From assembly GCA_030544235.1 (NCBI GenBank), contig CM060468.1:5028758-5092757 (forward strand): 64,000 bases of DNA. The letters are read 5' to 3'. Below the pieces are notes generated by a model that had not been told where the DNA came from, searched no databases, and saw only the letters and a list, made by a program, of their open reading frames with translations. The position numbers and the translations under genes were made by a program. Source of the DNA: Lepturacanthus savala (taxonomy: Eukaryota > Chordata > Actinopteri > Scombriformes > Trichiuridae). Of the stretch, positions 1-13,439 are shown in pieces (positions within the stretch are counted from its first letter, which is position 1; every line of letters begins with the position of its first letter).

Positions 1-1526
1 AATTTGACTTCAACTGTAATTCCTCTTTTTTTTTTTCAGCAAATCGTCAGAAACTGATACATATACACTCTTTTGCAAAATTAGCTGTTTCTAAACTTAT
101 CCTGCTCAGCGTCACAAGGGGCTGGGACATATCCCAAGATATGCATTGGTGCTGGGGGCAGGTTGCCAGGATATCACAGAACATGCTCGATGTTACATGT
201 GTTAAAACAGGATGTTCATCGCTTGCAGGTTTGGCGGTGCAACCTTCCCTTCATCAAGACACCGAAACCTGCCAGCACTTCTGGATGTAAGCTTCACCGT
301 TTCTATGTTTATGTAGGTGAATAAGAGACACCATGAAGCAATTTATATTGCTTTCAGGTTAAAAGCGCTATGAAAGTATAATCCATTTATGTGCCCCTTT
401 ATATATATATTTTTTTCAATATAAAGGGCTCAAGGAGGTGGGCTGCACATTCTCTATTAACAGAATTACTGCTGCATAAATGACTTCCTTCAGTCAAAGC
501 GGAGCCAATCACAGACATTCAGAGGATGACATGTGAGAACATGATGGAGAAAAAAAACACTTCACATAGGAAAAAAAAAAAACAGAAAATCAAATAACCT
601 TCTCCAATCTGCTAGGGGGCAAATGCTTTTACTTTGGTCTGAAAATTGAACTTATTCGATTAACACATTTTCTTTCATCCGGAATTTAGTTTGTATGTGT
701 GTTTGTGCATATGCACATTGAGGAGTGGGCCCTCAGTAGATGTGCTATTAGTGGGTGACTCGTATTGGTGTGTTTGCACAGTACATTCACACCCTTAAGG
801 GAAGTGTTACGCCAAAACTCAAAGTAGCTTATATCTACCATATACCACAGAGGTTTCTGTTAATAGGCATTCACAAAGACAAGCTGCAAAATGCAGCGAA
901 CGAAATAGAAGAGACCCAACAATTATCGTTCCTGTAGGTTTCAAAGGGAGGCCTTAATTACACACTATACCACTTATGCTAATTCAGTGAATAGCATAAT
1001 TTAATTGTTAACCTGAAAAAAATGTAAATGGACGCATTTAAATAGGAATAAACCTGCACACAATGCTACCTATCTCCACCTGCTCAATTTGCTTCATACA
1101 ATTCCCAGAGGCCACAGATAAACACTGTACTGGGAGAGGAGGAAAAAAACACTTGGAGACAGATAGAAGGACATTCAACATGCGCTATAAAGCATGGTGC
1201 GAAAACAATGCAAGCTTTGCTGGATGGTTAGAAGCGTGATGAGATAGACTCAAGAAAAGAAAGAAAAGGACGAGGGGGAGAAGGAGGGACGTCGGGAGCT
1301 GAGGCGGCAGCGTCGTGAAAGAAGAAGCAGGTAATGGGGAGTGAGCGCCAGCGGAGAGGTGGCTGTTAAGTAGACGGGGGAATGAGACAGGTGAGAGCAA
1401 CTGCAATGCATGGAATATACAAGACAAGGTGAGAGAAAGTGTGGAGGTGGAGATGTAGCGGCAGAGAGAGGATAAGTAGACAAGAAGTGAGATGAAGAAA
1501 AAGAGACAATCAATCTAGTTAATCTA

Positions 1527-1571
<45 letters not shown>

Positions 1572-3510
1572 AGGGCTGCACAAATTAAGACAGACAGCTT
1601 GTGAGTGTATGTTTTTAAGTGATGTATTTCAGAATAAATTTAGAACTTGTTTTGCCTATTCCTCTTTTCGCATGTCTGCACATGAGTACACAGGATGGAT
1701 ATGAGCCGTTTTAAATGGTGGACACATCGTTGATGGCTAGAAAATTGCCATTTGTGATGGCTGTATGATGTCATATGTTCTTCAAAACAAAGCAAGGTGA
1801 CTGTGACCTACAAAAAGAACAAAAAGGGGTTATGGGAGAAAAAAAAACACTGTATGAAGTTAAGGGGTAATTGTGGTGTCATACAACCAGGCTAGGGTGT
1901 AATTACCACTGGGAAAAGGGGGCACATGTCCTCATATGAATGTACATATGAATGAACATCTGATGCCAAATGAGTTTAAACAATGCCGGTTAAGCCCATC
2001 ACCACCAGGTAAATCTCTCTGTGTTCCACAGTGGACCAAGATTTTTTTTAATCTTGTTTATGTTGTGATTTTAGACAAAATGGATTTTCTGAAATGTATC
2101 ACTTTGCAGGGTTTGTGTTACACTCTGAACAACTAATCCGCCGTTTTACAGCTGCAACAGTAACTTTTTGTATTATTACACTCAAAACTTACAGTTTTAA
2201 TATACTAGCATTTGGCCTGTTGTCAGATTAGCTCAGAATGGGAATTAAGCCGCTGATTGTAATGCCTTAGTGTAAGTTAAAAAAAAATGCTATGGATGAG
2301 TAACAGATACGGACAGTCTCTCTACACATTTCTTTAATGCATTTTGGCATCTGTGGAACACAGTGTTCATGTTCCATGCATACGCATTGTATGAGCAAGT
2401 GGCAGTTCATAAAAAATAAAACAGCAACAGCAGCAGTTTGGATAAATAGACAGATGGGTTTGAAGGGCAAGATGAAGAAGGCGAATAAATGGCGAATAAA
2501 TGCATGTTTGTTTTTTATATTAAAACTTTAACGACTACTAAATTAAATGTGTTATGAAAAAGGCCCACAGAATGTTTTCTGTTAGAGGTGGAAACACAAA
2601 ATTGCAACACACACACACGCCAAAACATCTAGCTGATGACTTGACAAGTTGTCCGGTCTTCCACCCACCTCCTCATCTCCAGTGTCCTCTGCACTGTCAC
2701 CTCACAAATAATGTTACCGACTCAATCACCTCCTGAACGGCGAGCCTTTGTCGCGAAATAGACATATTGTCCCCCTGCGTCTGCCAGCAAGATTGACAGT
2801 GGTCAACTGCACCTGTGTTGTCTGCTGTCCTCAAGACTCATTTTTTACATGCATGCCTGTACACATTTATTAGCATTTTACACTTTTATAATCCATAGAG
2901 ATTTTCACTCACTCTCCACTATTCTCTGCATCTGCTTGATCAACTGTTTTGCTCTCTGGGAGGGGCATACACAAAAAACTTCATCACATTTTCCCTGTTT
3001 CAATGGGGTCTTTCCTGCATTTAGATCCCTTTCAGAAGTTTTGTAATTCAGCCTTGAAGTGCAGTGTATTTTGGAAATTTGGTACCATAAAACTATCATC
3101 TTTTTTGCAGTTTTATTATCACTTTTTCCTCTCAGAAACAGCACAAAAAACACCATTTTATTTTAGCTGCATGGCCATTTTGTGTCACATGACACATTTG
3201 ACCAATCAGAGTCGCTCTCAGGTTGAATCAAGAAATGAATACAATGGATCCACCTGCTCTGGCGCCCTCTATTGGTTTGGCCGCAGCTAATCTGCGGTCG
3301 CAGTGAGTGTGATAATGAATCATACTTTTGTTAAGGTAATCATTTTTAGCAACTATGACATATTATTTTTTCATCAATATTGCAAGAAATGCACAAACCA
3401 TGGCACAATGCTAGTAAGATAAACTATGACCCATGTACACTTTGGCACAACTGCACAAGAGTAGTATGGCTACTACTCTATACTATATACTATATAGTAT
3501 AGTAATTCTC
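1..3510. other. Intergenic, no gene seen
   Basis: AT-rich single-copy-looking sequence. The only clear feature is the TC microsatellite at 1531-1567, preceded by a purine-rich stretch (1250-1510) that makes spurious reading frames on the minus strand. Confidence 0.6.
1531..1567. repeat. (TC)n microsatellite
   Basis: About 18 pure TC units. Confidence 0.95.
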
Positions 3511-3514
3511 CTCT

Positions 3515-4930
3515 TAGGTCTGCTTTACCACTGTGTGAGGACCCTTGAACTTGGCCTGAAACAGTGACCCAACAATTGGCACCTGATTGCCAGGACTGAA
3601 TTGGCGACACTCAGCCAATGGATCATAAACCTGCTGATTTTCCTTTGCACTGAAGCCAATTTCTCCCTTGCCAATTCACCTGCAACATCGACCCATGCCT
3701 AAACCCATTCACAAAATCAATAAGGTCTAATAAGGATCCTTATAATTCAATACTCCCAATGGAGCATGCACAAGATGTGCAGACACCAAATCATTGGGAC
3801 TAAACCCAGTGCTTGACTCCGTTACCTCCCTTGCTGCCAGCATCAACCACAGCACCTTTAGCCAAAAGAAAGTACCATAAAGTACAATCATATGTCTTCC
3901 TGACCCCTAGATGCCCTGACTGGTCATGAGCCAGCTGCAAAACCAAGCATCGAAATGTGTCTGGTATTACAGTTTTTGAAAATTGAATTCCCCACACTCA
4001 CCTCAATACAAAGCACTCACTTCCTCCCCAGCACATCATTGTCAGGGAAATAGCTGTGTGCCTTGCCTTTCACCTCTGCAACGTGGACCGCAATCTCCGG
4101 CAGCTCTTTAATGGAGGGATCCGACTGCTTCTCCACTACCAGCTCTGCATGTGAAACAGACAGTGGGAAGTCAGACGGGTTCACACCTTTAGTCCACCAC
4201 ACTCACCACAGTCTCACCTCCAGCGCTTAGTTCCCAGCATGCTACAACACATGCAAGAACCACCTCTGGGAAGTTACTTACACTGACAACTGGTTCACTG
4301 TCAACCACAGAGACTTTATTACCAACTGGAGATGGAGGAACATGATTCTAGGTCTGAACTGATTCCCAGACAGAATATCAATGTAAATTGATATGAGTTC
4401 TGGTGCTAGGTGGAGAACTGATGCCAGGATAAATAAACCCAATGTGCCTGTGTCTCTCATGGTAACAGGCACCTTTTCACTGGGCCCTGTCAGGGAAAGA
4501 TAACCACTTAATAAATAAGCATTACAAGAAACATTCTCATTCATTTGACCACAGGAGCAGCTAACACAGAGGACTTTGCATAAATCTCTCGAGTATTTTT
4601 CTTTAGAGCGTAGCAATCCTCTTTTATGTGCCCCTTATTGTGACAGAAAGGACACACTTTTTCAATCTCATGCCAATCTTTAACTTCACGTCCACTTCAG
4701 GCTTGACTGGGCCCTCAGAAAACAATCCATGCCCAACAGCACTTGAGCCACCGGCACCACACACATGTGCCCAATCAATGTGGTGAGTCAAGACATACTG
4801 ATCTGCTAAAGCAGCTGCGCACAGACTGTTTTTGCTGTTGCTCTGTGGAAATACCACTGGAAACTGAAATTTTGATCTGTTCCAAAGCAATAAAATCACA
4901 GAGATTATCAAAAGTAGCCTATACACATAC
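3515..4930 (-). mobile_element. Ty3/gypsy LTR retrotransposon remnant, internally deleted
   Basis: Minus-strand pieces appear in the expected order. First a gag end (AALADQYVLTHH, about 4840-4770). Then a CCHC zinc knuckle with CX2CX4HX4C spacing (4654-4613) and an aspartic-protease-like stretch with DTG (about 4500-4350). Then an integrase zinc-binding region (LAHDQSGHLGVRKTYD, about 3950-3860) and an integrase C-terminal end (GNQVPIVGSLFQAKFKGP, about 3600-3515). Reverse transcriptase, RNase H and the integrase core are missing and frames are broken. No LTRs were recognised. Confidence 0.8.
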
Positions 4931-5029
4931 CGTACCCCTGTAGCCTAAATAATAGGCATGATGAATCTAAATGGCACTCACTTTGTCTGTTTCAAGTAGC
5001 TGATAGAAGCTGGTGGGGAGAGAATCAGA

Positions 5030-5245
5030 GTCTGACACCCCCAACTTTCCAGTTTTATGCCGATGATACTGTGATACATTATTCTATGTCTACACCAAAC
5101 CAAACTCTGTCAGCTACAACTTACTTTTAATACTGTGCAATGTGCCTTAAATGATGTACAACGTTTGAATGCTGACAAAACAAAACTCATGATGTTTTTA
5201 TCTCTATCAACTCTTGAGGGAAATATCTGGGTCTTTAATTGCTAA
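5030..5245 (+). mobile_element. LINE reverse-transcriptase fragment (L2/CR1-like)
   Basis: Translation gives FQFYADDTVIHYSMSTPNQT, with the RT catalytic YADD box. After a one-base frame slip it continues as CALNDVQRLNADKTKLMMF, the thumb-side block. It is short and dead. Confidence 0.75.
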
Positions 5246-5259
5246 ATGATCCAGCTGGT

Positions 5260-6650
5260 TGCTAACTGTGTCTGTTGTTGCAGTTTTGCTGAGCAGGTGG
5301 TGTGCAGTGGGTTTTTAGAGCTTTTTTGCTGAATATAGCTGCCTATACTGCAGTCAAAAACAACACAATGAGTGTTGTTAATGAACTAAAACAGTAAAGT
5401 TGCAACAAGAGAGCCAAGCAATGAGCTGAAACTCACTATAAAGGTCTGTAAAGCCGAGGGGAGCTGTAACGTCAGGTGACAACCCTCTGTAGATTAATCA
5501 CAATGAGCAATGCTATGACATTATGCATTTTGTCATTGTTTTGTACATAGTTAATATAAGAATACATTATAGCTGCTGAGGTTCAAGATGTCCTGCTAAC
5601 GATCTTATCTTTTTTATAATGACAATGATTTATAGTCTGTATAGGGGTTGTTTTATTGCAGTACTATGGTTGGCCACTTGAGCAAACTGGCAGCAAAGCA
5701 GAGTATATTAATTGGCTTTGTGTCTGAAATCCCACAGCTTACTGAGATTGGTATTGGTGTTCTGTACGCTATAATTTCAAACTTTTAGAAACCGAATATT
5801 AGACATTCAACCAGTGATTGACAATGGACAGATTTTATGCTTAACAGAGCAGGGTTTGAAATTCTCTCTCACCACATGTCAGGTGTCAGCAATACAGGAT
5901 GCCATCATAACCAAACTGTTCAAAACTACACCAATATGACCCAAATTGGCAACACACAGATGTGTAGTAGGCTACATAATCTAAACGAAAGAGAAAATCT
6001 TTTAATACTAAATTGGTATCATCAAACCCTGTTCGCTTTTCTCGCTCTTTTCAACTTTGACTCTTCCTTCTGATCATTCACATCAACACATATTTTGATC
6101 CCACAATACAGAAACAAAAAGACTTCACTGGCTTTAGGCCAGTGTCTCCTCACCCCAATGCATCCCTGCAACAGTGAAGGGGAAAAAAATGTCAAGGCTG
6201 CTTTGGCATTTCTCCCCGTCACATTTTCCTTGCCAAGCATATGCTCTGCTTTGCCATTTCCATCCAAGGCACCGATTCACAGCCTAGCCTGCTACCATCT
6301 TCTGTGCTGGCCTGGAAAAGTAGATTACAGAAAGAAAATGTCATGAACTCTATGGAGAGCAAGCATAGGTTATCAATTATACATGTGCCACTCAGCTGCT
6401 ATCTCTGACTCTCTCTTTTTTTGTTTTCACAGCACAGAGACATGCACTGGTGAAGGTTTAAAACCGACCTTCTCAATGCATCACACAAAAGCCTTTTCTA
6501 CATACTTGTTCTGTTAGATCTTAGTGCTGTTTCACACCATTGACCATTAGATCCTATTAGAAGAGACTAGAACATTTAATTAGTATGAAAGGGACTGTAT
6601 TACGCTGCTTACAACGTCTTACCTTTTGCATTTCAGTTTGTTCATTTTAA
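5260..6650. other. Intergenic, no gene seen
   Basis: AT-rich sequence. Short open frames at 5837-6346 resemble nothing known. Confidence 0.5.
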
Positions 6651-6654
6651 TGAT

Positions 6655-6935
6655 TAATCCTTTTGCACAAAAGTTCCACAAGGTTCTGTGCTTCGACCAA
6701 TACTGTTCACCTTACATATGCTTCCTTTAGGTAATATTATTAGGAAACACTATTAATGTTCATTGTTATTCAGATAATACCCAATTGTATTTATAAATCA
6801 AGTCAGACAAAGCCAACCAGATAGCAAAACTTTAAGAATGTCTTAAGGACATAATGTCCTGGATGACCTGCAACATTCTGCTATTAAACTCAGATAAAAC
6901 TGAGGTAATCGTGCTTGGTATTGTATACATACTTT
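6655..6935 (+). mobile_element. L2-like LINE reverse-transcriptase fragment
   Basis: With frame corrections the sequence reads VPQGSVL, PILFT, LPLGNIIRKH, YSDDTQLYL and LNSDKTEVIVLG, in the order of an L2-type RT palm domain. It has several stops and shifts, so it is an old fragment. It is a separate copy from the one at 5030. Confidence 0.8.
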
Positions 6936-6939
6936 TATT

Positions 6940-8225
6940 TTAAATGCACTACTATATGAAAAAAGTGCCATAACATTTGTTATGTAAACCCTTTTAACAT
7001 CAGCATTTTTATACAGTAGCAGTTAAATTGACACTGCCAGTGCATTGATATTACCTGTTTGTTATATAAAAAAAATGCCCACAAAATCCTGAGTCACAAT
7101 TATAACATTAAACCAGGCCATTTCCGAGGTAACAGCAGGAAACTTTCTTTTATTTTTTTTTTTTTAATCAGGAAGCACCATAACCAGTATATGTTCAGCA
7201 CCAAATGTCCCCGTTAGTGTTGATGTGAAGCACGAAAAAAAGTTCACGGATGGAATTTACTGTGCAGGGGACTAAGTTAGCCAGTAAAGTACATGTTTAC
7301 ACACCTACATGCTGCATCTAATGTAGTCTGCCGAAGCCTCCCTCCACACAGGTACCAACTGTATGTATTGCATTTAGTGGTTATAAATAACAGTGGTGTT
7401 CAAAAAAGTTTGGGCTGGACTTTAACTTTGCCAACTCACCATTTATGTTTCTTGGATGGGTCCGGGCATGGAATGGATGATGATGATGATTGATATTACA
7501 AAACTGAACAGTTTTCAACTTAGAATACTGTCAAAGAAAAAACAATCCAAGAATTATGATTGATAAAAAAACATATCTGGCCATGACGTGCTTCCATGCT
7601 TCTCACCCAACAAAACTGGATGCAGCCATCTTGCCTTAACCTTTTACCTTTTACCTCCAGTAGCCACATTTGCCAGTAGATGGCATACTCAACAACAAAA
7701 ACGTTCATACTGATCCAAGGCTTTTACACAATAACCAAGGTATGTACAACTTGTACTCTCAATAATAATAACAATAATATGAAATAACCTATTTTTGTTT
7801 ATTTCCACATCCAAGAATCCAAGAGGTAAGTAACAAATACTTCTTCAAAAAGTTAACACAAACCACACTTCTAGGGATAAAGGCTCCAACAATTGGTTCT
7901 GTCTGGAAGAAGTTTAAAATTAAAATGGTCATGTAAAAGTTCCATTTCCCTTCTCCATGTTTGTTCCCTTCTCCAATTATTTTCTTTTCCAGTTCCTGTG
8001 AGCGCTGCAGCAATAAGCAAGAGACTTTTACAAAATAAAAGCCAGTGAGCAACGGATGTTTACCATAATGAAAGAAATAATAAAAACTGCATTAATGGGT
8101 AATAAAGTAATTGTTGGCCTTAATTGATTGATGGGTTAACATGATAATAACTTGTTAACTTGCCCAGTCATAAAATAAAGTAATGTCAAGTAAAAAAAAA
8201 AACCTTTTTGATTAATCTTATAGTT
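6940..8225. other. Intergenic, no gene seen
   Basis: AT-rich; a short TGATGATGATGA run at about 7478. Nothing else recognisable. Confidence 0.5.
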
Positions 8226-8227
8226 AG

Positions 8228-8755
8228 GGCCTATCCCAGCTGGCCTAGAACCTAGTGATGCTGCTATAGGTTTAGACTGCTGGGGGGCTTCATGAGATAC
8301 TCTAAGCTTTCTTCCTCTCCATCTGTATACCCTCATCTACATTTCAAACCTGTTATCTTTCCAAGAGTCCTGCCCTATGTTTCTCTCATCCTGCAGACCA
8401 TGGTTACAGCACACCAGACACCCCCCCCTTCCTCTCTGGCTGCAGAGGAAGGCAGACCACCTGACCAGGATGATCAGGATGGCTGCCCACAGGTCTGTTA
8501 GAGGTCTACAAGCTGTTGGTGGCCATGTGGCTCAGGCCCTATTCTGTTCTGGTGGCACCTAGAGTTCTGCTGTCCTGTTCAATACTGCATTCTGTAATTT
8601 GTGTTCTATTCTGTACACACCTGTTGCTCTTGTTTTTTTACTTGTTGCATTCAATGGTCTAAGGACAGGTGATTGCTGTACAGGCATAAAGAACCCTGAG
8701 GCGAATCTGTGATTTGTGATTTTGGGCTGTACAAATACAATCGACTTGACTTTCC
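8228..8755 (+). mobile_element. LINE 3' end-type repeat (L2-like tail)
   Basis: The stretch GATGCTGCTATAGGTTTAGA ... and the end ATTTTGGGCTGTACAAATAC before TCGACTTGACTT match the 3' UTR and tail pattern common to teleost L2-type elements. The small open frames inside are not genes. Confidence 0.6.
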
Positions 8756-8759
8756 ATTG

Positions 8760-10460
8760 ACTTTCTCCTCCCATTCCAAGCAGCCCACTCTCCTCCGCCT
8801 CTCTGTCTAGGTCTGACATCTGATTTTACTGCATTGCCACATCCACACATACACACACAAACACACACATCATCACCATCATCCCACATGGATGCCGGCA
8901 GAGGCAGTTGTCACTACTGAAATCAAAATATTCTGATAGGTTAGACTCCAGCATGGTTGGAGCAGTGGGACTGAGAGCTGTGTTGCAGAAGATGGAAGTG
9001 TGTATGTCTACATACAGGCGACTATAAATAAACCAATTCAGAGGGACCCACAGTAAAAACTTTAACTAGTGCAGAGAGTGTGGCTTTGCTTCTAATAAAA
9101 GGCATTTTCTCTGGGATTTCACTTCCTGCTGGGTATGTTTTGAGTCTTCTTTTTCCCTTGGTTTTCATTTTGGCTTGGTTTATCTGTGCAGTCTTCAACA
9201 ATACCAATTCAAGCTCTTAGAAATAACTACAACAATGCACCTTACAATGCAAGATCAATCTCCAAATTGCCAAAAAAAAAAAAGATGACTCCTCGCCACC
9301 AAAACCAATAAACAGGCTTCTGAACAATGTGAGAAGAAAACATCTGTTTCTTTAAACATTGGCATTGTCCTCACCAATATTCCTCCATTTAACAGCTAAC
9401 TCAGCCCACACAGGAGGCAATCAATGGCAAACTTAAGCAAGTTTCAACATTTAGGCATTTTAGGGAAATGTAGCTTGCTGGTTGACATAATGGCATTGAG
9501 AAAAAAAAAATCTAAATCATAATATGATTTTGTGGATAATGGCTCAACAACTGAAATTGGCCTCTTTATTTTTAACTTTATTTTTAACATTATTTCTAAC
9601 TTCGTAGGTAACATTAACAACAAAAGAACGACCCGTAATACCTAATATCCCTTATAACCTCAGGTTGTGCTTGTGTAAATATCTTTGTCTTAAATAATGC
9701 AATAATGGTAATCATTCAGACGATTGTCATCATTCAAATGATAATGATGTGGGAAATATCTGCTATAACAACCGCACAGGACTATTTATTGAAGGTACAT
9801 TTTGTAAAATATAAATAAATAAAAGTTGTAGGTATCAGCATATAACTAGGATAGAACTTGTAGAAATGTGATAAATAATTACCAAATATGTAGTACATAA
9901 AGCACATAAAAAACCTTATAAATAATGTTAGACTATTTCAACTACTAAAGCAGAGAAGAAGGGAAACAATTAACACCTGGCGAGATGCATGGTGGTGAGG
10001 ACCTATTGTATTCATAATCACTGGAGCTAATCACAGTGTGGATTATTTTCCCAATAGAAGATAAAAGGGGCTTTAGTTTCCAATTATCACGTTCATCATG
10101 TTATTCCCAGCTACAATGATAGAATCAGTTAAAGCATCAGCATTGTCAGCTATCCATTTAGGAATAAAGGAAACGTTGCACTTTGAAAATGCAGCTAGGC
10201 TCATCATATGATCAAGTGGTTAATTAGTCACAAATTGTCTTTTGTTTATATGGAGCTCTGAAAAACTATTGACCTATAAAATGTATATTGCTCTTTTTAA
10301 CTTGGCTCAAAAAATACACAGATGTGCAGGTTTAAGTTTAACCAAATAGCAAAAGGCAGGCAGAAAAACAGAATGGCAGAGGGAAAGTGGCCAGTTGGCT
10401 CTATATACTGACGCAGTTGATTTGTGGAATGAGAGCCAGGTGTCTGGTAAGAGCTAGAAG
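8760..10460. other. Intergenic, no gene seen
   Basis: Mostly AT-rich. A modestly richer patch at about 9960-10140 could be regulatory but has no specific signature. Confidence 0.5.
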
Positions 10461-10465
10461 CCAAT

Positions 10466-10679
10466 AGACCTTTTTCATGGCAACCATATTTACATGAAAT
10501 AGTAGGCAAACACAGGTGTTTCCAATGACACTAATTAAGGTTATGTTCCATTTAGTGCGCAATAACGGCACCCTGACTCTGTTTGACCCGAATGGAACGC
10601 AGCGTTAATCAGTATCATTGGCAACACCTGTTTTTACCCACTATTTCATGTCAATATGGCTGCCATGAAAATGGCCTCT
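10466..10679. mobile_element. Foldback MITE with about 70-bp arms
   Basis: Arm 10466-10537 is the imperfect inverse of arm 10606-10679. Both carry the words CATGAAATAGT/ACTATTTCATG and CAGGTGTT/AACACCTG. A spacer of about 70 bases separates them. A hairpin of this size fits a foldback MITE. Confidence 0.75.
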
Positions 10680-11029
10680 TAAGGGTTGTGCAGGTTTTTG
10701 AGTTGCTGTGCAATGCAGGTGACTTACAAGGTGTCAAACAGCTGTTTGTCCTTTATCTTTTTCCTTAAGCTCTTTCCCCACTTTTTTTGTTCTGCTTTGG
10801 CAAAAATGAAAGATCTCCTCCCCTTCATTGTCCCTCACTGACAAATCCAAGAAAAATATAAGAAATGCAATATTATGAGAATAATTTAAAAGAAAATGTA
10901 TGAGTTGATACAGAATTTAACTCTCTCATGGGACAACATCAGGACACTGTATAAGACTTAGGCGAAGCAATCTCTGATAAGATGTAGGACTCAATTTAAT
11001 ACAGTTTTAGGTGTTTGACCACTTGCATT

Positions 11030-11420
11030 ATTCTAATGATAATCTGGCGAAGATTCATGATTCTGTTCTCCCAGAATGCCCTAGGTGTCATGGGACACAT
11101 GTCCTGGTCTTGCCCATCTCTTCTGGTCTTCAATTCTTGAAGGCCTAACATCTTTATGTAGAAAACCAATATAGACAGTAGGCCTCCTTCTTTTGATCAG
11201 TGGTTAGAGAGGTACTATTAATGTTAAAGCTGGAAAAAAAATTCAATTTGCAGTGCATGGGTCTTATCAAAAATTTGACTAAATGTGGTCTCTGTTAGTT
11301 TTGTTGGTGTTCTTGTATTTCCAATGGACAATGTAAAAATGTATAAATGAATGTAAATATATTTATGTATGTTGTACATGTAAAACTCAAAAAGAAGCTT
11401 AAAAATGAAAAACAAAAAGA
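11030..11420 (+). mobile_element. LINE-1 3' fragment
   Basis: Out-of-frame pieces CPRCHGTH and SWSCPSL give the cysteine/histidine pattern of the L1 ORF2 C-terminus. EKIQFAVHGSYQKFD follows, a block often found at the end of fish L1 ORF2. Stops are frequent. Confidence 0.5.
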
Positions 11421-11539
11421 AGAACTGAAATATTCACCGTGATTGGGAACATCCCAGTGCCAAACAGTGCTGCAATGGTGCAAAGCACGAGATGGTATAA
11501 ACAGGTAAGTACAGTTATAAGGATACAATCAGATCTCTG

Positions 11540-11760
11540 TATCTCTCTCTCTCTCTATTAGCTTTTCTCTCAGAAAACACTCAGCATGCAAATGAGGCTT
11601 CGCAGCATCCCTTTGTCTCTCTGAGGAGTTATCAGCGAGGTGTAGTGATTAGCACGGAGCGGCGAGAAGTCACTTCAACGCCCCGCTACAGTGAATGTGA
11701 TAATCAGCTTGACTCAAGTGTGGGTAGCGATGTATATTGTTGGGAAGTTGAAAATCCAGT
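11540..11760. promoter_or_regulatory. Candidate conserved non-coding element with an octamer
   Basis: Unique, GC-balanced island containing a canonical POU octamer ATGCAAAT (11586-11593). No exon signature. Its status as an enhancer is inference from composition. Confidence 0.3.
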
Positions 11761-12680
11761 CTGAACAACAATTGTCATGGGTGTTCATTGTTGCCGTGAC
11801 AACGTAGGTTGCCCAACTTAGTAGTAACTTTAAACAACACCATGTTTCTAGTGACCAATTTAACCCCAATCAAGTGGGTTAGTGGCTTTAACCCAACACG
11901 ACTTTAACCACAGTGGTATGACAATTTATAATAGTTTAATTAGAAAAAACTCCTGTATGTCATTCTGGATTGCGTATTACAACCACCCTACTGTAGGATT
12001 ATGTGATGTTTTAATTATCGATGTGCTGAATATATATCTTTCTATGAATGTTCACAGAGAAAAATAAAGTTAAGTGCAATTGCACAGAAGTGTTTCTTCC
12101 AAGGTTACACTGCATTATGTTTCTGAAGGCTGTGGTTGCTGCACTCTGAGTCCGAGATGCTGCGGCAATAAGTAGGGCACCTTCCTTTTCAAAATCCTGA
12201 GAAGTTCAACAATTCTGCTTTTTTTTTCCTGTAGATTAATTATTAACAGGGCTGTGTAGAGCTTCTGCTTTAAAGGATAAGGGTTAAGTTGTTGTGAAAT
12301 CCTTAAGGGCTTCCCGGAAACGAGCTACGCACTCTTACATTCGAGCTTTCTATCTTGGAAATCCATAAAATTAAACCACACTGTGCTTTGGTGGCATCAA
12401 ATGGCATTTAAAGTTTGAACGACATCAGTGGCCAGAAATCCTGCAATCCTGACTTGAGTGAACTATGAGTTCAGACTTTCCCGAAAGGAGAATTTACAGC
12501 GAGACGAAAATTTAAACACGCAATATATAATAATAAATTTTATTTGAGGGTGCCTTTCTGACATTCAAGGTCATTGAATTTCCTAGTGATAGAGGTCTCT
12601 CAATCTCAGGCCCACCTACACAGTACTCACATGCTGATCGTTACATTTATTTGCTTACATTTATTCACCATTCTGGAGAT
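11760..12680. other. Intergenic, no gene seen
   Basis: AT-rich; no feature recognised. Confidence 0.5.
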
Positions 12681-12689
12681 TTTAGCACT

Positions 12690-12860
12690 TTGTGCATTTG
12701 GTATTGACAAGGGTAAAATTGTTGGCTGGCCTATAAGAAGCAGTGTTGGGTGGCGTTCAAACCGATCACAAACATAACCAGCACGATCCAGACTGTAGTG
12801 TTTAATCAACTCACTGTCATTCAGTGTTTGGAGAATATTTCTCCTGCCTCTTTCAGCCAT
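12690..12860 (-). mobile_element. PIF/Harbinger transposase N-terminal remnant
   Basis: From 12860 on the minus strand the frame reads MAERGRRNILQTLND, then ELIKHYSLDRAGYVCDRF. This resembles the start of HARBI1-like fish transposases. Similarity stops after about 35 residues and nothing of the catalytic DDE region is seen. Family call from memory. Confidence 0.45.
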
Positions 12861-13086
12861 TTTCTCCTCTGCTTAAGAATTTACTTCTAAGCCTCTTAAA
12901 AAGTCCTTCTCCCTCCTCTTACCAGCTAAAATTATTTAGTAAAACCTTTTATATTCACTAGAATTTAATCTTAACTATGAGGGGAAACTAAAGGAATGTC
13001 ATTGATTCTAAATTCTTCTTCGAATTTGGCCACTAGGAGAAACTCTGCAAATAATATTTAATAATACAGCCACAGAAGTTCAGGAG

Positions 13087-13108
13087 TTTTTTTTTTTTTT
13101 TTTTTTTA
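13087..13108. repeat. Poly(T) tract
   Basis: About 22 T residues, possibly the tail of a minus-strand retroelement. Confidence 0.85.
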
Positions 13109-13439
13109 AACCAGGAGTCAAATTATCTGTAGACGTCTTCTCTTCTCCAAAGCAAACAGACCCAGTGATTAAAGGTAAAAACACTGAATAAATCAGTTTC
13201 ACATCAAAAATGTGTTTCTCCGATGCTGTCTGGTGCTGCTGCCCAAACTACTGCTGATGTTTGCTCAGCTTGTTGCTCTTGATATATTAAGACCCAGACA
13301 TCTGATGACTAAAATCCTTCATCCGATTTAAAAAAAAACAGCGAGCATGTAAAAAGTGTTTCATAAAACTGTGGCTTGGACTCGATAAACACTGATGTAT
13401 GTGAAAGGGGACATTAAGAGGCAGTCATACACCATCACG

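Noticed and set aside
1185..1513. Ser/Leu-rich minus-strand frames
   Set aside because: Low-complexity purine/pyrimidine tract next to the TC microsatellite.
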